From the NCBI GenBank assembly GCA_017409845.1, contig JAFQRY010000029.1, positions 96,803 to 160,802 on the forward strand: DNA of 64,000 nt. Reading direction: 5' to 3'. The translations under genes and the position numbers were made by a program. This DNA is from Clostridia bacterium. Its GTDB lineage: Bacteria; Bacillota; Clostridia; Oscillospirales; Acutalibacteraceae. Below are positions 8,151 to 18,400 of this stretch, one piece after another. Numbering within the stretch: position 1 is the stretch's first letter; the number at the start of each line of letters is the position of its first letter. The notes beneath the pieces are model-generated. The model saw only the letters and a program-made list of their open reading frames with translations, made no database searches and had not been told where the DNA came from.

Positions 8151-10997
8151 TTATGAATTGTAATGTATGGTTGCGTTGGTGAGATTTTCGTTACCTTCCT
8201 CAATTTCAATTGCAGCCCATTGGAACGGAGTACCTTCGTAATAAACATCGGTGAGGGTGGAAAAATAAAATGCTTCACTTCTGATACAAGTAACGGTTTT
8301 AGGAATATGTATGCGTTTACATCCAGTAAATGCATATGTATCTATTTCTGTATATGTGTCAGGAATTATGATTTCTTCAGCACGCAAACCACCGGGCATA
8401 ATATAAGTAACACTTTGGGGGATTTCATATCTTTTCAGATTAACTTTTTCAGGAGTGAATACAATCTGTGTTTTATCTTTGTTATATAGAACACCATAGT
8501 TGTCTGTAGAATAGTGTGAGCTGTTCTCGTCAACAGAAACATTGTTGATGGTGTTATAAGGTCCTGTGCTGATATTTATAGATTCTACGGTGTCAGAAAT
8601 GATTAACTGATCAATGGTGGTGCTGAAATAAGCATAGTCTACAACATATTTTACGCCTGAAGGAATAGCGTATATTCTTGAATCCGGGGCTTGATATAAA
8701 ATTTCTTTGTTTTTACTCAAAAGAGCTCCTTTTCCGTCGCTTGCATAAACGGAGTTGTTTTCGTCAACGGTAATATACATACCACTAAGAGCTTTTTCAC
8801 CTATATATGAAACCGAAGCAGGTATATATATTTCATCAACTACTCCCCATAAAGCACTTTCATTTATTGTTTGCAATGTGTTTGAGAGAACGAGTTTATC
8901 GCAACGATATTCTAAAGATAGTCCGTGGGTAATAGTTTTTATTCCATTTCCTATTATTAAAATTTCAAAATAATTAGGAAAAATCCATTCGCCAACTTCT
9001 GTATATCTGAATTCTCCTTTGCCTTCAACAACCATGCAACGGTCATCATAGTATCTCCAGATTACGGTTTCGTTAACCTTTCCCTCTTTAACAAGCTTAC
9101 ATCTTGTATTGAGTTCTTCGGCAGACGAGTCGCAGAAGCCGGTGATTCTTGTTCCGGAGAAAAGCTTTTCCCATTCGTTGCAAACATCTTCATAGGTGAG
9201 AAATTCTATCTCGCCGTTTGTGGGTTCAGCTGTTTCGGCAGCACCGTGAAGATAAAGCGATTTGCCCTCGGCAGTGCATTTTCTCCAATCTGGCAGAGCG
9301 TTTCCGAGGAGCATATAATCGGGAACCGAAAGGCTGAGTACAGCTTTCAGCTTTTTCCCGTCATAAACAGATTTCTGACAGCTTTTTCCGTTCTGACCGT
9401 CGCTTTCAAATTCAAGGAAATAATAGTTTCCTTCCGCATCGGTCATAATTGACAGGTGATTAAAGGTCCTGCTTGGGGCGAGAATATCCCACTCTGCACC
9501 CTTGATAACATTTTTGTTTTTGTCAAGGTCAAAAAGATATGTCTTGACCCTCATATCCTCGCCGTTTATGTCGAGTGAAAGAAGCAGTTCTTCAGAACCG
9601 TCTTTGTCAAAATCATAGAAGTCTTTTTTCACAACTGAGGAAGAAAGATTTGTAATATTAAGAGCTTCTGTATCAAACAATGCTTTTTCATCAGCAGGAA
9701 GCAAAGAAAAATCCTTTTTAACAAAGGCGTTTATGACAGGGTAGCTTTCGGCAAGACTGTCAGACGAAAGGAAGCTTTCATATATAACATCAGGACTTGC
9801 GTTATTCAGATTTTCTGTAACTTCCCATACTGTATCTGTTGTGGTTTCATCCCCACCCTCCTTCTTTTCAGGAAGGAATTTTATTACCGCAAAGGCAACG
9901 GCGATTATAACCGCAATTGAAGCGGCGGCTATAATGATATTTCTCATTTTGGGGCTGAGCTTTTTCTGTTTCTTTTTGGGCGGCTCGGGGATTTTCGGGA
10001 TTGATAATTTCTGCGGCGGATCAGGCGGCGGAGCCTTTCTGACCGATGCTTCAAGCAACGCCTTCAGCTCACCGGCACTCTGTATTCTGTCGCCGATTTC
10101 AAGCTCCATTCCCTTGAAAACAGCTTTTTCAAGCCCGTCATATCCTCTTACACCCATTTCGGCAAAGCTTTTGAGCGGCACCTCATCTCTTTCGGTGCTT
10201 TCCACAGGCTTTTTGCCTGTTATCATGTGATAAAGAGTGGCACACACCGCATAGATATCCGTCCACGGACCCTGTTTTGAGCGGCTTAAATACTGCTCCC
10301 TCGGAGCATAACCCCTCTTGAGCATGATTGAAAGACTCTTATCGCTGTTTTCAACCGCAAGTCTTGCCGAGCCGAAGTCGAGAAGCTTTACCGTTCCGTT
10401 TTCGCAAAGAAAAATGTTGTCGGGCGAAACATCACGGTGAATCATTTTTTCCTTGTGCATATCCTCAAGAGCGTTGAGCACGGGAAGGATGATTTCCACG
10501 GCTTCTTCGGGAGAAATTCCGCCGAAATTCTCGGAAAGATGCTTGTTGAGATCTTTTCCGATAAGATGCTCCATAACTATGTATGCGGTGTTGTTTTCTT
10601 TAAAGCAGTCGAAAACATTGACGATATTCGGATTTCCCGAAAAGCGGGAGAGCCTTTTGCCCTCATCAATCATCTTGTTTTTGCCTTCTTCAAAAAACAC
10701 AGCCGCTTTTTTGTTGTAGCAGTAAACTTCGGTTTCGCCCTCGTTTCTCGAAGCAAGAGAATTTGCAAAAAATTCTTTTATTGCAACCGTTCTGCTGAGG
10801 GTTTCGTCCCACGCGATATATGTGATGCCGAAGCCGCCGTAGCCGAGAACCTTGCCCAGAATATATCTGTTTGCAAGAACGGTTCCTGCCTTCAGATGAT
10901 TTTTTGTTTCGGGCAAAGTATTTGCAACATAGCCGCAATACGGGCAAAGCTTGTATTCATCACCGTATTCTTTCATGCATCCGTAGCATCTCTGCAT
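8151..10997 (-). CDS. transmembrane Ser/Thr protein kinase with zinc ribbon and LRR-like ectodomain
   Basis: Protein of 948 residues. An N-terminal four-cysteine zinc ribbon (CYGC...CPYCGY, residues 4-22) precedes a Hanks-type kinase domain (about 44-315). Its catalytic motifs look intact: GYGGFG loop, AIKEFF lysine, HRDVSPDN and DFGSAR, with GYAPREQY after it. A basic Pro/Lys-rich linker leads to one membrane helix (about 353-376). The outer part ends in BspA-like leucine-rich repeats (from about 700, e.g. IYIPASVSYIGEKAL). The kinase would act in the cytoplasm and the repeats outside. The gene follows the OGG-type glycosylase by 16 bp in the same direction and has a GAGGTG ribosome binding site. 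The signal sensed and the substrate are unknown. Confidence 0.9.
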   Translation of the reverse strand: MQRCYGCMKEYGDEYKLCPYCGYVANTLPETKNHLKAGTVLANRYILGKVLGYGGFGITYIAWDETLSRTVAIKEFFANSLASRNEGETEVYCYNKKAAVFFEEGKNKMIDEGKRLSRFSGNPNIVNVFDCFKENNTAYIVMEHLIGKDLNKHLSENFGGISPEEAVEIILPVLNALEDMHKEKMIHRDVSPDNIFLCENGTVKLLDFGSARLAVENSDKSLSIMLKRGYAPREQYLSRSKQGPWTDIYAVCATLYHMITGKKPVESTERDEVPLKSFAEMGVRGYDGLEKAVFKGMELEIGDRIQSAGELKALLEASVRKAPPPDPPQKLSIPKIPEPPKKKQKKLSPKMRNIIIAAASIAVIIAVAFAVIKFLPEKKEGGDETTTDTVWEVTENLNNASPDVIYESFLSSDSLAESYPVINAFVKKDFSLLPADEKALFDTEALNITNLSSSVVKKDFYDFDKDGSEELLLSLDINGEDMRVKTYLFDLDKNKNVIKGAEWDILAPSRTFNHLSIMTDAEGNYYFLEFESDGQNGKSCQKSVYDGKKLKAVLSLSVPDYMLLGNALPDWRKCTAEGKSLYLHGAAETAEPTNGEIEFLTYEDVCNEWEKLFSGTRITGFCDSSAEELNTRCKLVKEGKVNETVIWRYYDDRCMVVEGKGEFRYTEVGEWIFPNYFEILIIGNGIKTITHGLSLEYRCDKLVLSNTLQTINESALWGVVDEIYIPASVSYIGEKALSGMYITVDENNSVYASDGKGALLSKNKEILYQAPDSRIYAIPSGVKYVVDYAYFSTTIDQLIISDTVESINISTGPYNTINNVSVDENSSHYSTDNYGVLYNKDKTQIVFTPEKVNLKRYEIPQSVTYIMPGGLRAEEIIIPDTYTEIDTYAFTGCKRIHIPKTVTCIRSEAFYFSTLTDVYYEGTPFQWAAIEIEEGNENLTNATIHYNS

Positions 10998-11013
10998 TTT
11001 TTACACCTCAATT

Positions 11014-11853
11014 TTAACCCTGATTTGTTCTTTTCCAATGAAATAAATATTGCTGAGCAATGCCCCGCACCCCGTTTATGCATTCGGGCAGTCCGTCAGG
11101 ATAATCCTCGGCAAGAATGCGTTTTACCCATACGTCAATCGGAAAAGCATCAACCTTTCCGCAGCCGTAAAGCAGGGTGCATTGTGCAACCTTTTCTCCC
11201 ACGCCTTTGATTTTTATGAGCTCATCCCTGCCTTCATCAATGCTCGTTTCGGGAAGCAGGATTTTATCAAAATCAATTTCACCGCCCGCAACCTTTTTTG
11301 CGGCATCAATGATGTATTTTGCACGGAAGCCTGCCCTTATCGGTGCAAGACCTTCAATGCCTGCCTCCGCAACCTTTTCGGGAGAGGGAAAGGCGTAATC
11401 GTCATCGCCGAGATGCTCGCCAAGCAGGCGGCAGAGACGGTCAACAATACCTTTTATGCGGGGAATATTGTTGTTTTGTGAAATAATAAATGAACAGAGA
11501 GCTTCCCATGGCTCCTGACGGAGAAGTCTTATTCCGTAGCATCCGGAAACCGCTTTTTCAAGTTGGCTGTCGCTCCTGAAACGCTCACACAAAGCGTTGT
11601 AATCACGGTCAAGGTCGAAATAGGGAATCCAGATTTTTTCAAAATCCTCCTCGCTTGTGCCTATGAATTCAATACCGTTTCCGCTTTGCCTGAGAGTGAG
11701 CGGCTTTGAAAACGCAACACCGTGCCAATCACCGTTTTCTTTTCTTGACCAGCGGAATGCCTGACCGCAGTCAAGAGTCAGTCCCGCGTCAAAACAAGGC
11801 GTGTCAACAACGATGCTTTCACCGCTTTTTTTATATGTTTTCTGAGCAATCAT
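11014..11853 (-). CDS. 8-oxoguanine DNA glycosylase (OGG type)
   Basis: HhH-GPD superfamily base-excision repair enzyme, 279 residues from the ATG at 11853. An in-frame TTG at 11865 overlaps the GGAG ribosome binding site and is rejected as the start. The N-terminal OGG domain includes FDAGLTLDCGQAFRW. The helix-hairpin-helix motif is IKGVGEKVAQC, followed by the DAFPIDVWVKRIL block with the catalytic aspartate; the catalytic lysine is expected in the IKGVGEKVAQC region. No iron-sulfur cluster cysteines are present, as in OGG. It would excise oxidised purines. It lies upstream of and probably co-transcribed with the kinase gene. Confidence 0.88.
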   Translation of the reverse strand: MIAQKTYKKSGESIVVDTPCFDAGLTLDCGQAFRWSRKENGDWHGVAFSKPLTLRQSGNGIEFIGTSEEDFEKIWIPYFDLDRDYNALCERFRSDSQLEKAVSGCYGIRLLRQEPWEALCSFIISQNNNIPRIKGIVDRLCRLLGEHLGDDDYAFPSPEKVAEAGIEGLAPIRAGFRAKYIIDAAKKVAGGEIDFDKILLPETSIDEGRDELIKIKGVGEKVAQCTLLYGCGKVDAFPIDVWVKRILAEDYPDGLPECINGVRGIAQQYLFHWKRTNQG

Positions 11854-11978
11854 AGAATTCTCCAATCTGTAATATTATGCTGTTTTTACTGAAAAAATCG
11901 CCATAATTTTATCGACAAAATCAAACAAATTGTAAAGATTGTACAACCTTTCGTATATGCCAAAAAAGAAAAATAAAG

Positions 11979-12062
11979 TTATTCACACCTGAAATCCCAT
12001 AAAAATAGGGCTTTTCCACGGGAGTTATACACCTTTTCCACACGGTTATCCACTTTTCCACG
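11979..12062 (+). promoter_or_regulatory. cluster of six DnaA-box-like 9-mers
   Basis: All six read on the plus strand: TTATTCACA (11979), TTTTCCACG (12012), TTATACACC (12025), TTTTCCACA (12034), TTATCCACT (12046) and TTTTCCACG (12054). Two match the TTWTNCACA consensus fully and four miss only the last base. AT-rich sequence flanks the cluster. No dnaA, dnaN or gyr gene is in the window, so an off-origin DnaA-binding site is more likely than oriC. Confidence 0.65.
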
Positions 12063-12171
12063 CGAAAAGGCGATTATACAAATCGTATATTCTTATTGTT
12101 TTTTCGTCGGAATAAACAAGCCGCTACATGCCAAAAATAACAAGGAAATAAAACAAAAAGGGGTACGCAGA

Positions 12172-12444
12172 TTGATTAAAGGAGTTAACCGCCAGGTTGT
12201 TGAAATAACACAGACGCAATGCGAATATTTTGAGAAGGTTTTGTTTTTTATCAAGCCTGAATATTCCGCTGTCAGCGAAGGGGATCTGAAGGAAAGAGCA
12301 ACGATAATTGCCCAGAGTGCGGGCATGCCGCCTGCCGCAAGGCTCAGGAAAAACAGAGTAAGGCTTGTGTTGAGCATGAGTGCCGCAGCATGTGCGGGTG
12401 CGGTTGTGAGCGGCACGGTTTTTCTTCTGACATCATTTTTCTGA
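12172..12444 (+). CDS. small putative membrane protein, unknown function
   Basis: Frame of 90 residues starting at TTG 12172 with AAGGGG about 8 bases upstream. The C-terminus has one hydrophobic segment (about 68-90, VLSMSAAACAGAVVSGTVFLL), preceded by a basic RLRKNRVR stretch that suggests the N-terminus stays inside. The N-terminal part has a regular mixed composition unlike a chance frame. Its last 12 bases overlap the 3' end of nth, read in the opposite direction. It starts 110 bp after the DnaA-box-like cluster. I do not recognise the family. Confidence 0.65.
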   Translation: MIKGVNRQVVEITQTQCEYFEKVLFFIKPEYSAVSEGDLKERATIIAQSAGMPPAARLRKNRVRLVLSMSAAACAGAVVSGTVFLLTSFF

Positions 12445-13065
12445 TGCGTGCCTGCAGAATTCATTCATAACGCAGTTATCGCATTTCGGTCTGCCTGAAA
12501 CGCAGGTTTCTCTGCCGTGAAGCACGCAGCGGTGGCAGAAATCATTGCTTTCCTCGGGAGGAAGAAGCTCACGGAGCTTCATTTCAACCTTAAAGGGGTC
12601 TTTTGTTGAAACAAGACCGAGAAGATTTGAAATTCTGATAAGATGTGTGTCCGCAACAACAGCGGGTTTTCCGTAAACATCGCCCATAATAAGGTTTGCC
12701 GTTTTTCTTCCGACACCGGGCAGGCTTGTCAGGTCGTCAATATTATCGGGAACTTTTCCGCCGAAATCGGAAATCATTTTTTTGCACATTTCAACTATAT
12801 CTCTTGCCTTTGCCCTGAAAAAGCCGCAGGAATGAATAATTTTTTCAACATCTGCAACATCTGCAGATGCAAAGTCCTCAACGGTTTTGTATTTCTCAAA
12901 AAGAGCGGGAGTAACAAGATTAACCCTTGCATCCGTGCATTGCGCCGAAAGTCGGGTAGCAATGATGAGCTGCAGGGGATTTTCTGCGTTCAGCGAACAA
13001 AGGCTGTCGGGATATTTATTTTTCAGTGCTTCAACGGCAAGAAGCGCTCTTTCTTTTTCTGTCAT
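12433..13065 (-). CDS. nth: endonuclease III
   Basis: Base-excision repair glycosylase/AP lyase for oxidised pyrimidines, 210 residues, usual length. The helix-hairpin-helix LPGVGRKTANLI carries the catalytic lysine, and VADTHLIRISNLLG the catalytic aspartate. The C-terminal [4Fe-4S] cluster signature is intact: C-x6-C-x2-C-x5-C (CVSGRPKCDNCVMNEFC). The ribosome binding site is CAGGAGC. Its 3' end overlaps the convergent small protein by 12 bp. It sits about 600 bp from the OGG-type gene, so two base-excision glycosylases are clustered. Confidence 0.96.
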   Translation of the reverse strand: MTEKERALLAVEALKNKYPDSLCSLNAENPLQLIIATRLSAQCTDARVNLVTPALFEKYKTVEDFASADVADVEKIIHSCGFFRAKARDIVEMCKKMISDFGGKVPDNIDDLTSLPGVGRKTANLIMGDVYGKPAVVADTHLIRISNLLGLVSTKDPFKVEMKLRELLPPEESNDFCHRCVLHGRETCVSGRPKCDNCVMNEFCRHASEK

Positions 13066-13242
13066 TTTGTCAGCTCCTGAAAATTATTCATTATCCATCA
13101 TTATATAATAAATCCATATAAATTTGAAGAGGGATTTTTAAATTACTATGAATTTTTAACACTTCCTGATAAAAACAGTTGATTTTGAGGCTCTGTTATG
13201 GTAACATATAAATACTTATTACTATAATAGGGGGATAACCTT

Positions 13243-15372
13243 ATGAAAAACAAATTCACAGGCAGTCTGTGTGTGATGATGTGTTTTGTGATTGTTCTTT
13301 CGATGTTTGCTGCCTGCAGCGTCAAGGACAAGAACGGCGGACTTACCACTCAGGCTACTCTTACTCCCGATGATACATGGGCTCCCGATGTTGACTCGGA
13401 TTATGTTTATCAGACAATAACCATAAGCAAGGTTGAGCTTGTTGACCTTGTCAAGGAAGCTCTCGGCGACGAAATCAGCGAGGATTGGAACGGTGACCTC
13501 AACACCCTCACTCCCGAACAGCTCGAGAAGGTTGAAGAGCACGCCAAGAACGAAGGTCTTACCGTTGAAAAAGACGAGAGCGGTAACACTGTTATCAAAA
13601 AGGAAGAGGTTGTTACAACCGAAGCTTCTCAGGACGAAATCAATCAGCTCATGACAAAGGCATCTGTTAAAGACCCGAGCAATATTTCCGACGAGGAATA
13701 CAACAGACTTTCTCAGGTTGCACAGAGCGAAGGTTATGTTATCGTAACAAAGCCTGCTGCAACAAATGCAGATAAAAATGACCGTCCCGAAGAAACCAAG
13801 AAAAATGATATCGTTATTGCGAAGCCCGTGACAACAATCAAGGCGGCTCCCACAACAAAGCCTCCCATGTATACACAGCAGAGCAATAACACAACAAAGG
13901 CTGAAAAAACAACCGAAAACAAACCGCTCAAAACAACAAAGCCCGTTCCTAAAACAACATCGGTTTACAAGCCTCCCAATACTCCCGGAACGGTTGCTCC
14001 CATGGCTCCCGTAACGCAGGGAATTCCTGCTCCTACAAGAGACTGGACCGAAACCTTCAAGAAGAATTCAAACGAAGTTTTTGTTGATTCCGCAGCCACA
14101 AATGACGGCGGCGTTGTTGCAGTCGGCGTTACATATGTAAAGACCAACGACGATCCCGAAAACGCACTGAAGGGCAACACCTACGCACTTATCGTAAAAT
14201 ACGATAAAAACGGCAAGGTTGACTGGAGCAAGACAATCGGCGGCAATGATGCAACCTATTTTGAAGCGGTGGATGTTCTCACCGACGGCTCAATTGCAGT
14301 TGCAGGCTACACAATGCATACCGAAGGCTCTCCTTATCTTGAGAATGCAGAGCAGTATAAGTGTGATGATACAATCGAAGGCCTTGTTGCAAGATTCAAT
14401 ACCAAGGGTGATCTTCTCGGCAATATCAGAATTTACGGCGGCTCCGCAGACGATATGATTTATTCGATTGCCGCAACAGCTGACGGCGGATATGTTATCG
14501 GCGGTAAAACCGAATCCGTTGACGGTGATATGGACGGAATCAATTCACCCCGTGCAAGAAAAGGCTTTGTAATCAAGTGCAACTCAGACGGCACTCCTCA
14601 GTGGAAGAACGCAATCAACGCTCCCAGAGGTCTTGCAACGCAGGATCTTGCTGTAAACGAAGCGGGCTGCGTTTATGCAACAGTTGAAGGCTCGGGTGAT
14701 GCATACTACGGCGATTCGCTCCTCTCATCAACAGATGCAACAACCTCAAGATACTCAGTTGTGCTCAAGCTTTCACCTGCAGGTAATCTTGAGTGGTATA
14801 AAACAATCTATGGCACAGGAATTACCTCACTTGCTTCCATTGAGGTTGCAAATGACGGCGGCTGCGTTGTTGCAGGTCACTATTCATCAGGCAGAAACGG
14901 AAACGATAAAGGAACCTTTGAAGGTATCCATAATGCAGGTATCACAGGCACATTTGACGGTATGCTTGTCAAGTTTGCTCCCACGGGCGATGCAAGCGGA
15001 GAGGGCGTTATCAACTGGACCTGCCCGCTCAGAGGATTTGAAACCGAACAGATTACCGGTATTACCAAGATTGACGGCGGATATGCCGTTTCAGGCTTCA
15101 CACAGTCAACAAACAGAGATTTCGACATGATGCCCGGCACAGGCGATTATGATTCATTTGTTTATATCATTAATGACCTTGCAGCCCCGAAGCATGTTTA
15201 CATCTATAACGGTTCAGGCACCGACAATGCAAGAACAATCTGCTCAAACGGAAATCTGATTTTTGTTGCAGGTTCAACAAATTCAGGTGATGCAGTATTT
15301 GCGGAATGCGATGCAAAGGGTACTAAGGCTGAAGCAGTTGGATTTGTAAGCTGTCTTACCCTCAGCGAATAA
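13243..15372 (+). CDS. large secreted lipoprotein with beta-rich repeats
   Basis: Protein of 709 residues. It has a signal peptide with lipobox MFAAC (Cys25 would be lipidated), so it is attached to the outer face of the membrane. After an acidic region (about 40-165) comes a long Thr/Lys/Pro-rich linker (about 165-265, many TTKP units) that could span the cell wall. The C-terminal half (about 265-705) has repeats of the type DGG-V/Y-V-GY followed by K-x-D/N-x-G-x-W-K-x-I-G, suggesting a propeller-like domain. No enzymatic motif is visible. The gene stands alone, with a GGGGG/GGGGAT ribosome binding site, a possible TATAAT -10 just upstream, and a strong terminator after it. Function is unknown; a substrate- or surface-binding role is only a guess. 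Confidence 0.85.
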   Translation: MKNKFTGSLCVMMCFVIVLSMFAACSVKDKNGGLTTQATLTPDDTWAPDVDSDYVYQTITISKVELVDLVKEALGDEISEDWNGDLNTLTPEQLEKVEEHAKNEGLTVEKDESGNTVIKKEEVVTTEASQDEINQLMTKASVKDPSNISDEEYNRLSQVAQSEGYVIVTKPAATNADKNDRPEETKKNDIVIAKPVTTIKAAPTTKPPMYTQQSNNTTKAEKTTENKPLKTTKPVPKTTSVYKPPNTPGTVAPMAPVTQGIPAPTRDWTETFKKNSNEVFVDSAATNDGGVVAVGVTYVKTNDDPENALKGNTYALIVKYDKNGKVDWSKTIGGNDATYFEAVDVLTDGSIAVAGYTMHTEGSPYLENAEQYKCDDTIEGLVARFNTKGDLLGNIRIYGGSADDMIYSIAATADGGYVIGGKTESVDGDMDGINSPRARKGFVIKCNSDGTPQWKNAINAPRGLATQDLAVNEAGCVYATVEGSGDAYYGDSLLSSTDATTSRYSVVLKLSPAGNLEWYKTIYGTGITSLASIEVANDGGCVVAGHYSSGRNGNDKGTFEGIHNAGITGTFDGMLVKFAPTGDASGEGVINWTCPLRGFETEQITGITKIDGGYAVSGFTQSTNRDFDMMPGTGDYDSFVYIINDLAAPKHVYIYNGSGTDNARTICSNGNLIFVAGSTNSGDAVFAECDAKGTKAEAVGFVSCLTLSE

Positions 15373-15391
15373 AGTTTTTGATTTTAATTAT

Positions 15392-15440
15392 AACAACCCC
15401 CGTTAAAAGTCATGTACTTTTAACGGGGGTTGTTGCTTTT
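15392..15440. terminator. bidirectional terminator
   Basis: Perfect 19-bp stem (15392-15410 with 15416-15434, centre CCCCCGTTAAAAGT) and loop CATGT between two convergent genes. It serves the lipoprotein and the ABC transporter. Confidence 0.9.
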
Positions 15441-15441
15441 A

Positions 15442-18400
15442 TTATTCTGTTCTGAGAGCAACTACGGGATCTTTTCTTGATGCTATCTTTGCGGGAATAA
15501 GACCTGAGATAAAGGTGAGTGTCATGCTGATAACAACAAGGGCAATTGCTCCGTCGGTGGGAAGCTGCGCAATGTTGGGCAGAGAGGTGAGATGTTCAAT
15601 CAAGGCGTTGATGGGAATAATCATCAGCAGTGTTGAAAGAATACCGAGTGAACCCGAAACGAAGCCCACAATGAGCGTTTCTGCGTTGAATACTCTGGAG
15701 ATATCTCTCTTCGATGCACCGATTGCACGGAGAATACCGATTTCTTTTGTTCTTTCAAGAACCGAAATATAAGTGATAATACCAATCATAATTGATGAAA
15801 CAACAAGTGAAATTGCAACAAAAGCGATAAGAACATAGGAAATAATGTTGATAATCGTTGTGACAGAGGAGAGAAGAAGTCCGACATAGTCGGTGTATTT
15901 GATTGCACTGTCTTCGTTGCCCTCTGCGGTTTTTGCATCATTATATTTTGTTATTTCGTCTGAAATGATATCCTTTGATTCAAAGTCGAGGGGATAAATA
16001 TAGATTGACTGCGGAGTCTGAAGGTCTGCAACACCGAGAAGCGAGAGAGCTTCTTCATAGCTTTTTGCAAGAGGTTCGGGTTCAGGCTCGGGTTCGGGCT
16101 CGGGAATAACCTCTTCGGGAGCCTGAGGAGTCTCGCCTTCTGCAGGGGTATCGGGAGTTTCTTCACCGCCTGCGGGAGGAGGAGCAACTCCGCCGAGCTC
16201 GCCGCTCATAATGGCATTGAGCATCTTGAGCTTAGTTGATCTGTCCATCATTGAGAGGAAGGTGAGTGCCTGGTCACCGCTTATCTGACCCATGCCCTCA
16301 ATTTCCTGACCTGCAAGCATTTCGTCAAGGTAGCCGACAAGCTCTCTTCTTTCGCTGATAGAGAGAACGGATTTGAGCATGAGCTCAACTGTTCGTTTCA
16401 TTTTTTCTGCTTCTTCGCCGCTGTAGGTACTGTCGATTGAAGCGTAAATTTCTTCTTCCGAAACCTCCGGGAACTGACTGAAATCAGGCATTCCTTCGGT
16501 TGCGGTGGGTTTTGCAGCGGGAGCGTTTGCAGCAGTAAGCTTCATGGAGCTTGCTTTGGGGGTATCCGAAAGAGCATCAAACTCAGCAGTATTTATCTGA
16601 GGATCGAGAGCAACCGAAACATTTGATGCTGCGGGAGCTTTTGCGGCTTCAGCCTTTGCCTGAGCTCTTTTTTCTTCGTCAAAGTAAATTCCGGTGAAAA
16701 CATCAATTTCGGGGTTTGCCTTCTGCTGTTTGACGATTTCACATTCGTTTGTTGCGTTGATGACATGCTCGGTGAGGGCGGTTGTATAGCCGATAGCACC
16801 CATTGCTGTAACCATGATAGAGTCATCTGCAGGTCTTACAATACCTACAACCTTGATTTCCTCGCCGTTGTTGATAAGATTTTTAACGTATTCCTCGTCG
16901 CCTCTCATATCGTCCCAGGTCTTTGTTTCTTCGTTATAGCTGAAATAATCGGGCTCAAGAACGATTTTAAAGGTTTTGTTGAGGATATCTTCATATTCGA
17001 TTTCAAATTTCTTTGCTTCAAGCGTTTCGCCGTTCTGCATTGCCATGAATGCCTGCATCATCTCTTCCTGAGTGGTCAGACCGAGACCCTGAATGGCGAT
17101 ATCGCTGATTTCATTGTTTTTATCAATGATAAGAACAACCTCGTTATATGCTTCGGGCCACTTGCCGCTGACAACCTCATACTGGTCATTGAGGAGCTCT
17201 TTGTTATCAATGAGCTCCTGCCAGGAGTTCATGGTTTTTTCCATGCTTGCAAGCATGGAGGTGTCAATCTGCATTCCGCCGGTATTGATGCTGCCTATCA
17301 TTGAGTTCATAATTGAAATCATGGGGCTGGGGAATACCTGATTGAGACCGTTTGATGTGTCTGCCGAATATATATTTAACTTTCCGCCGTAGGTATATTG
17401 AATGCTGCTTGCATAATCGTCAATGTTGCATGCTTCGCTGTCAAGATATTCCTTGAAGGATTTGAGGTCATTAATCCAGATTTCGGATGAGAAGGATTCC
17501 ATCATGCTCGAAGCCATGGTGTTTGAATAAACCTTGTCGAGCCCGTGGGTGATTTCGCCCGATGTTGTTGCAGCCATGCCGCCCATTATGGCGTTCATAT
17601 CCATTGCGGTTTTTTCAATCATCATGGGATATGAAGTGAGGGTTTCCTGCTGAATGGAGTCAATATATGCCTGGAAGCCGCTTGAAAGCGAAAGGATAAG
17701 AGCGATGCCGATAATGCCGATGCTTCCTGCGAAAGAGGTAAGGAAGGTACGCATTTTTTTGGTCATCAGGTTGTTGAGAGAAAGGGTGAGGGCTGTGAAG
17801 AAGGACATTGAAGGCTTCTTGTTCTTTTTTGCTTCCTTCTTTTCGCTTTTCTTTTCCGCTCTTGTTTTTTCGTGTTTTGCGGCATCCTCGGTATTATAAG
17901 GGTTTGTGTCGTCAACAATGGCACCGTCAACAAGTCTGATTATTCTTGTTGAATATTCATCGGCAAGCTCGGGGTTATGAGTAACCATGACAACAAGCTT
18001 TTCCTTTGAAATTTCCTTGAGAAGGTCCATAATCTGAACGCTTGTTTCGGAGTCGAGAGCACCTGTAGGCTCATCGGCAAGAAGAATTTCGGGGTTGTTG
18101 ACAAGAGCTCTTGCAATTGCAACTCTCTGCATCTGACCGCCCGACATCTGGTTGGGTTTTTTGTTAAGCTGGTCACCCAGACCGACCTTTTCAAGGGCCT
18201 CTTTTGCACGCTGCTTTCTTTCGCTCTTTGAAACGCCCGAAAGAGTCAGAGCAAGCTCAACATTTGAAAGCACACTCTGGTGGGGGATAAGATTATAGTT
18301 CTGGAAAACGAAGCCGACGGAGTGGTTTCTGTAGCCGTCCCAATCGCCGTCCCTGAAATCCTTTGTTGATTTTCCTTCGATAATCAGGTCGCCCGATGTG

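Noticed and set aside
10437-11210. Plus-strand frame of 257 codons opposite the kinase and glycosylase
   Set aside because: It spans the junction of two well-supported minus-strand genes and has no recognisable protein features.
11979-12062. Chromosomal origin oriC
   Set aside because: No dnaA, dnaN, recF or gyr genes, and no switch in gene direction at the DnaA-box-like cluster.
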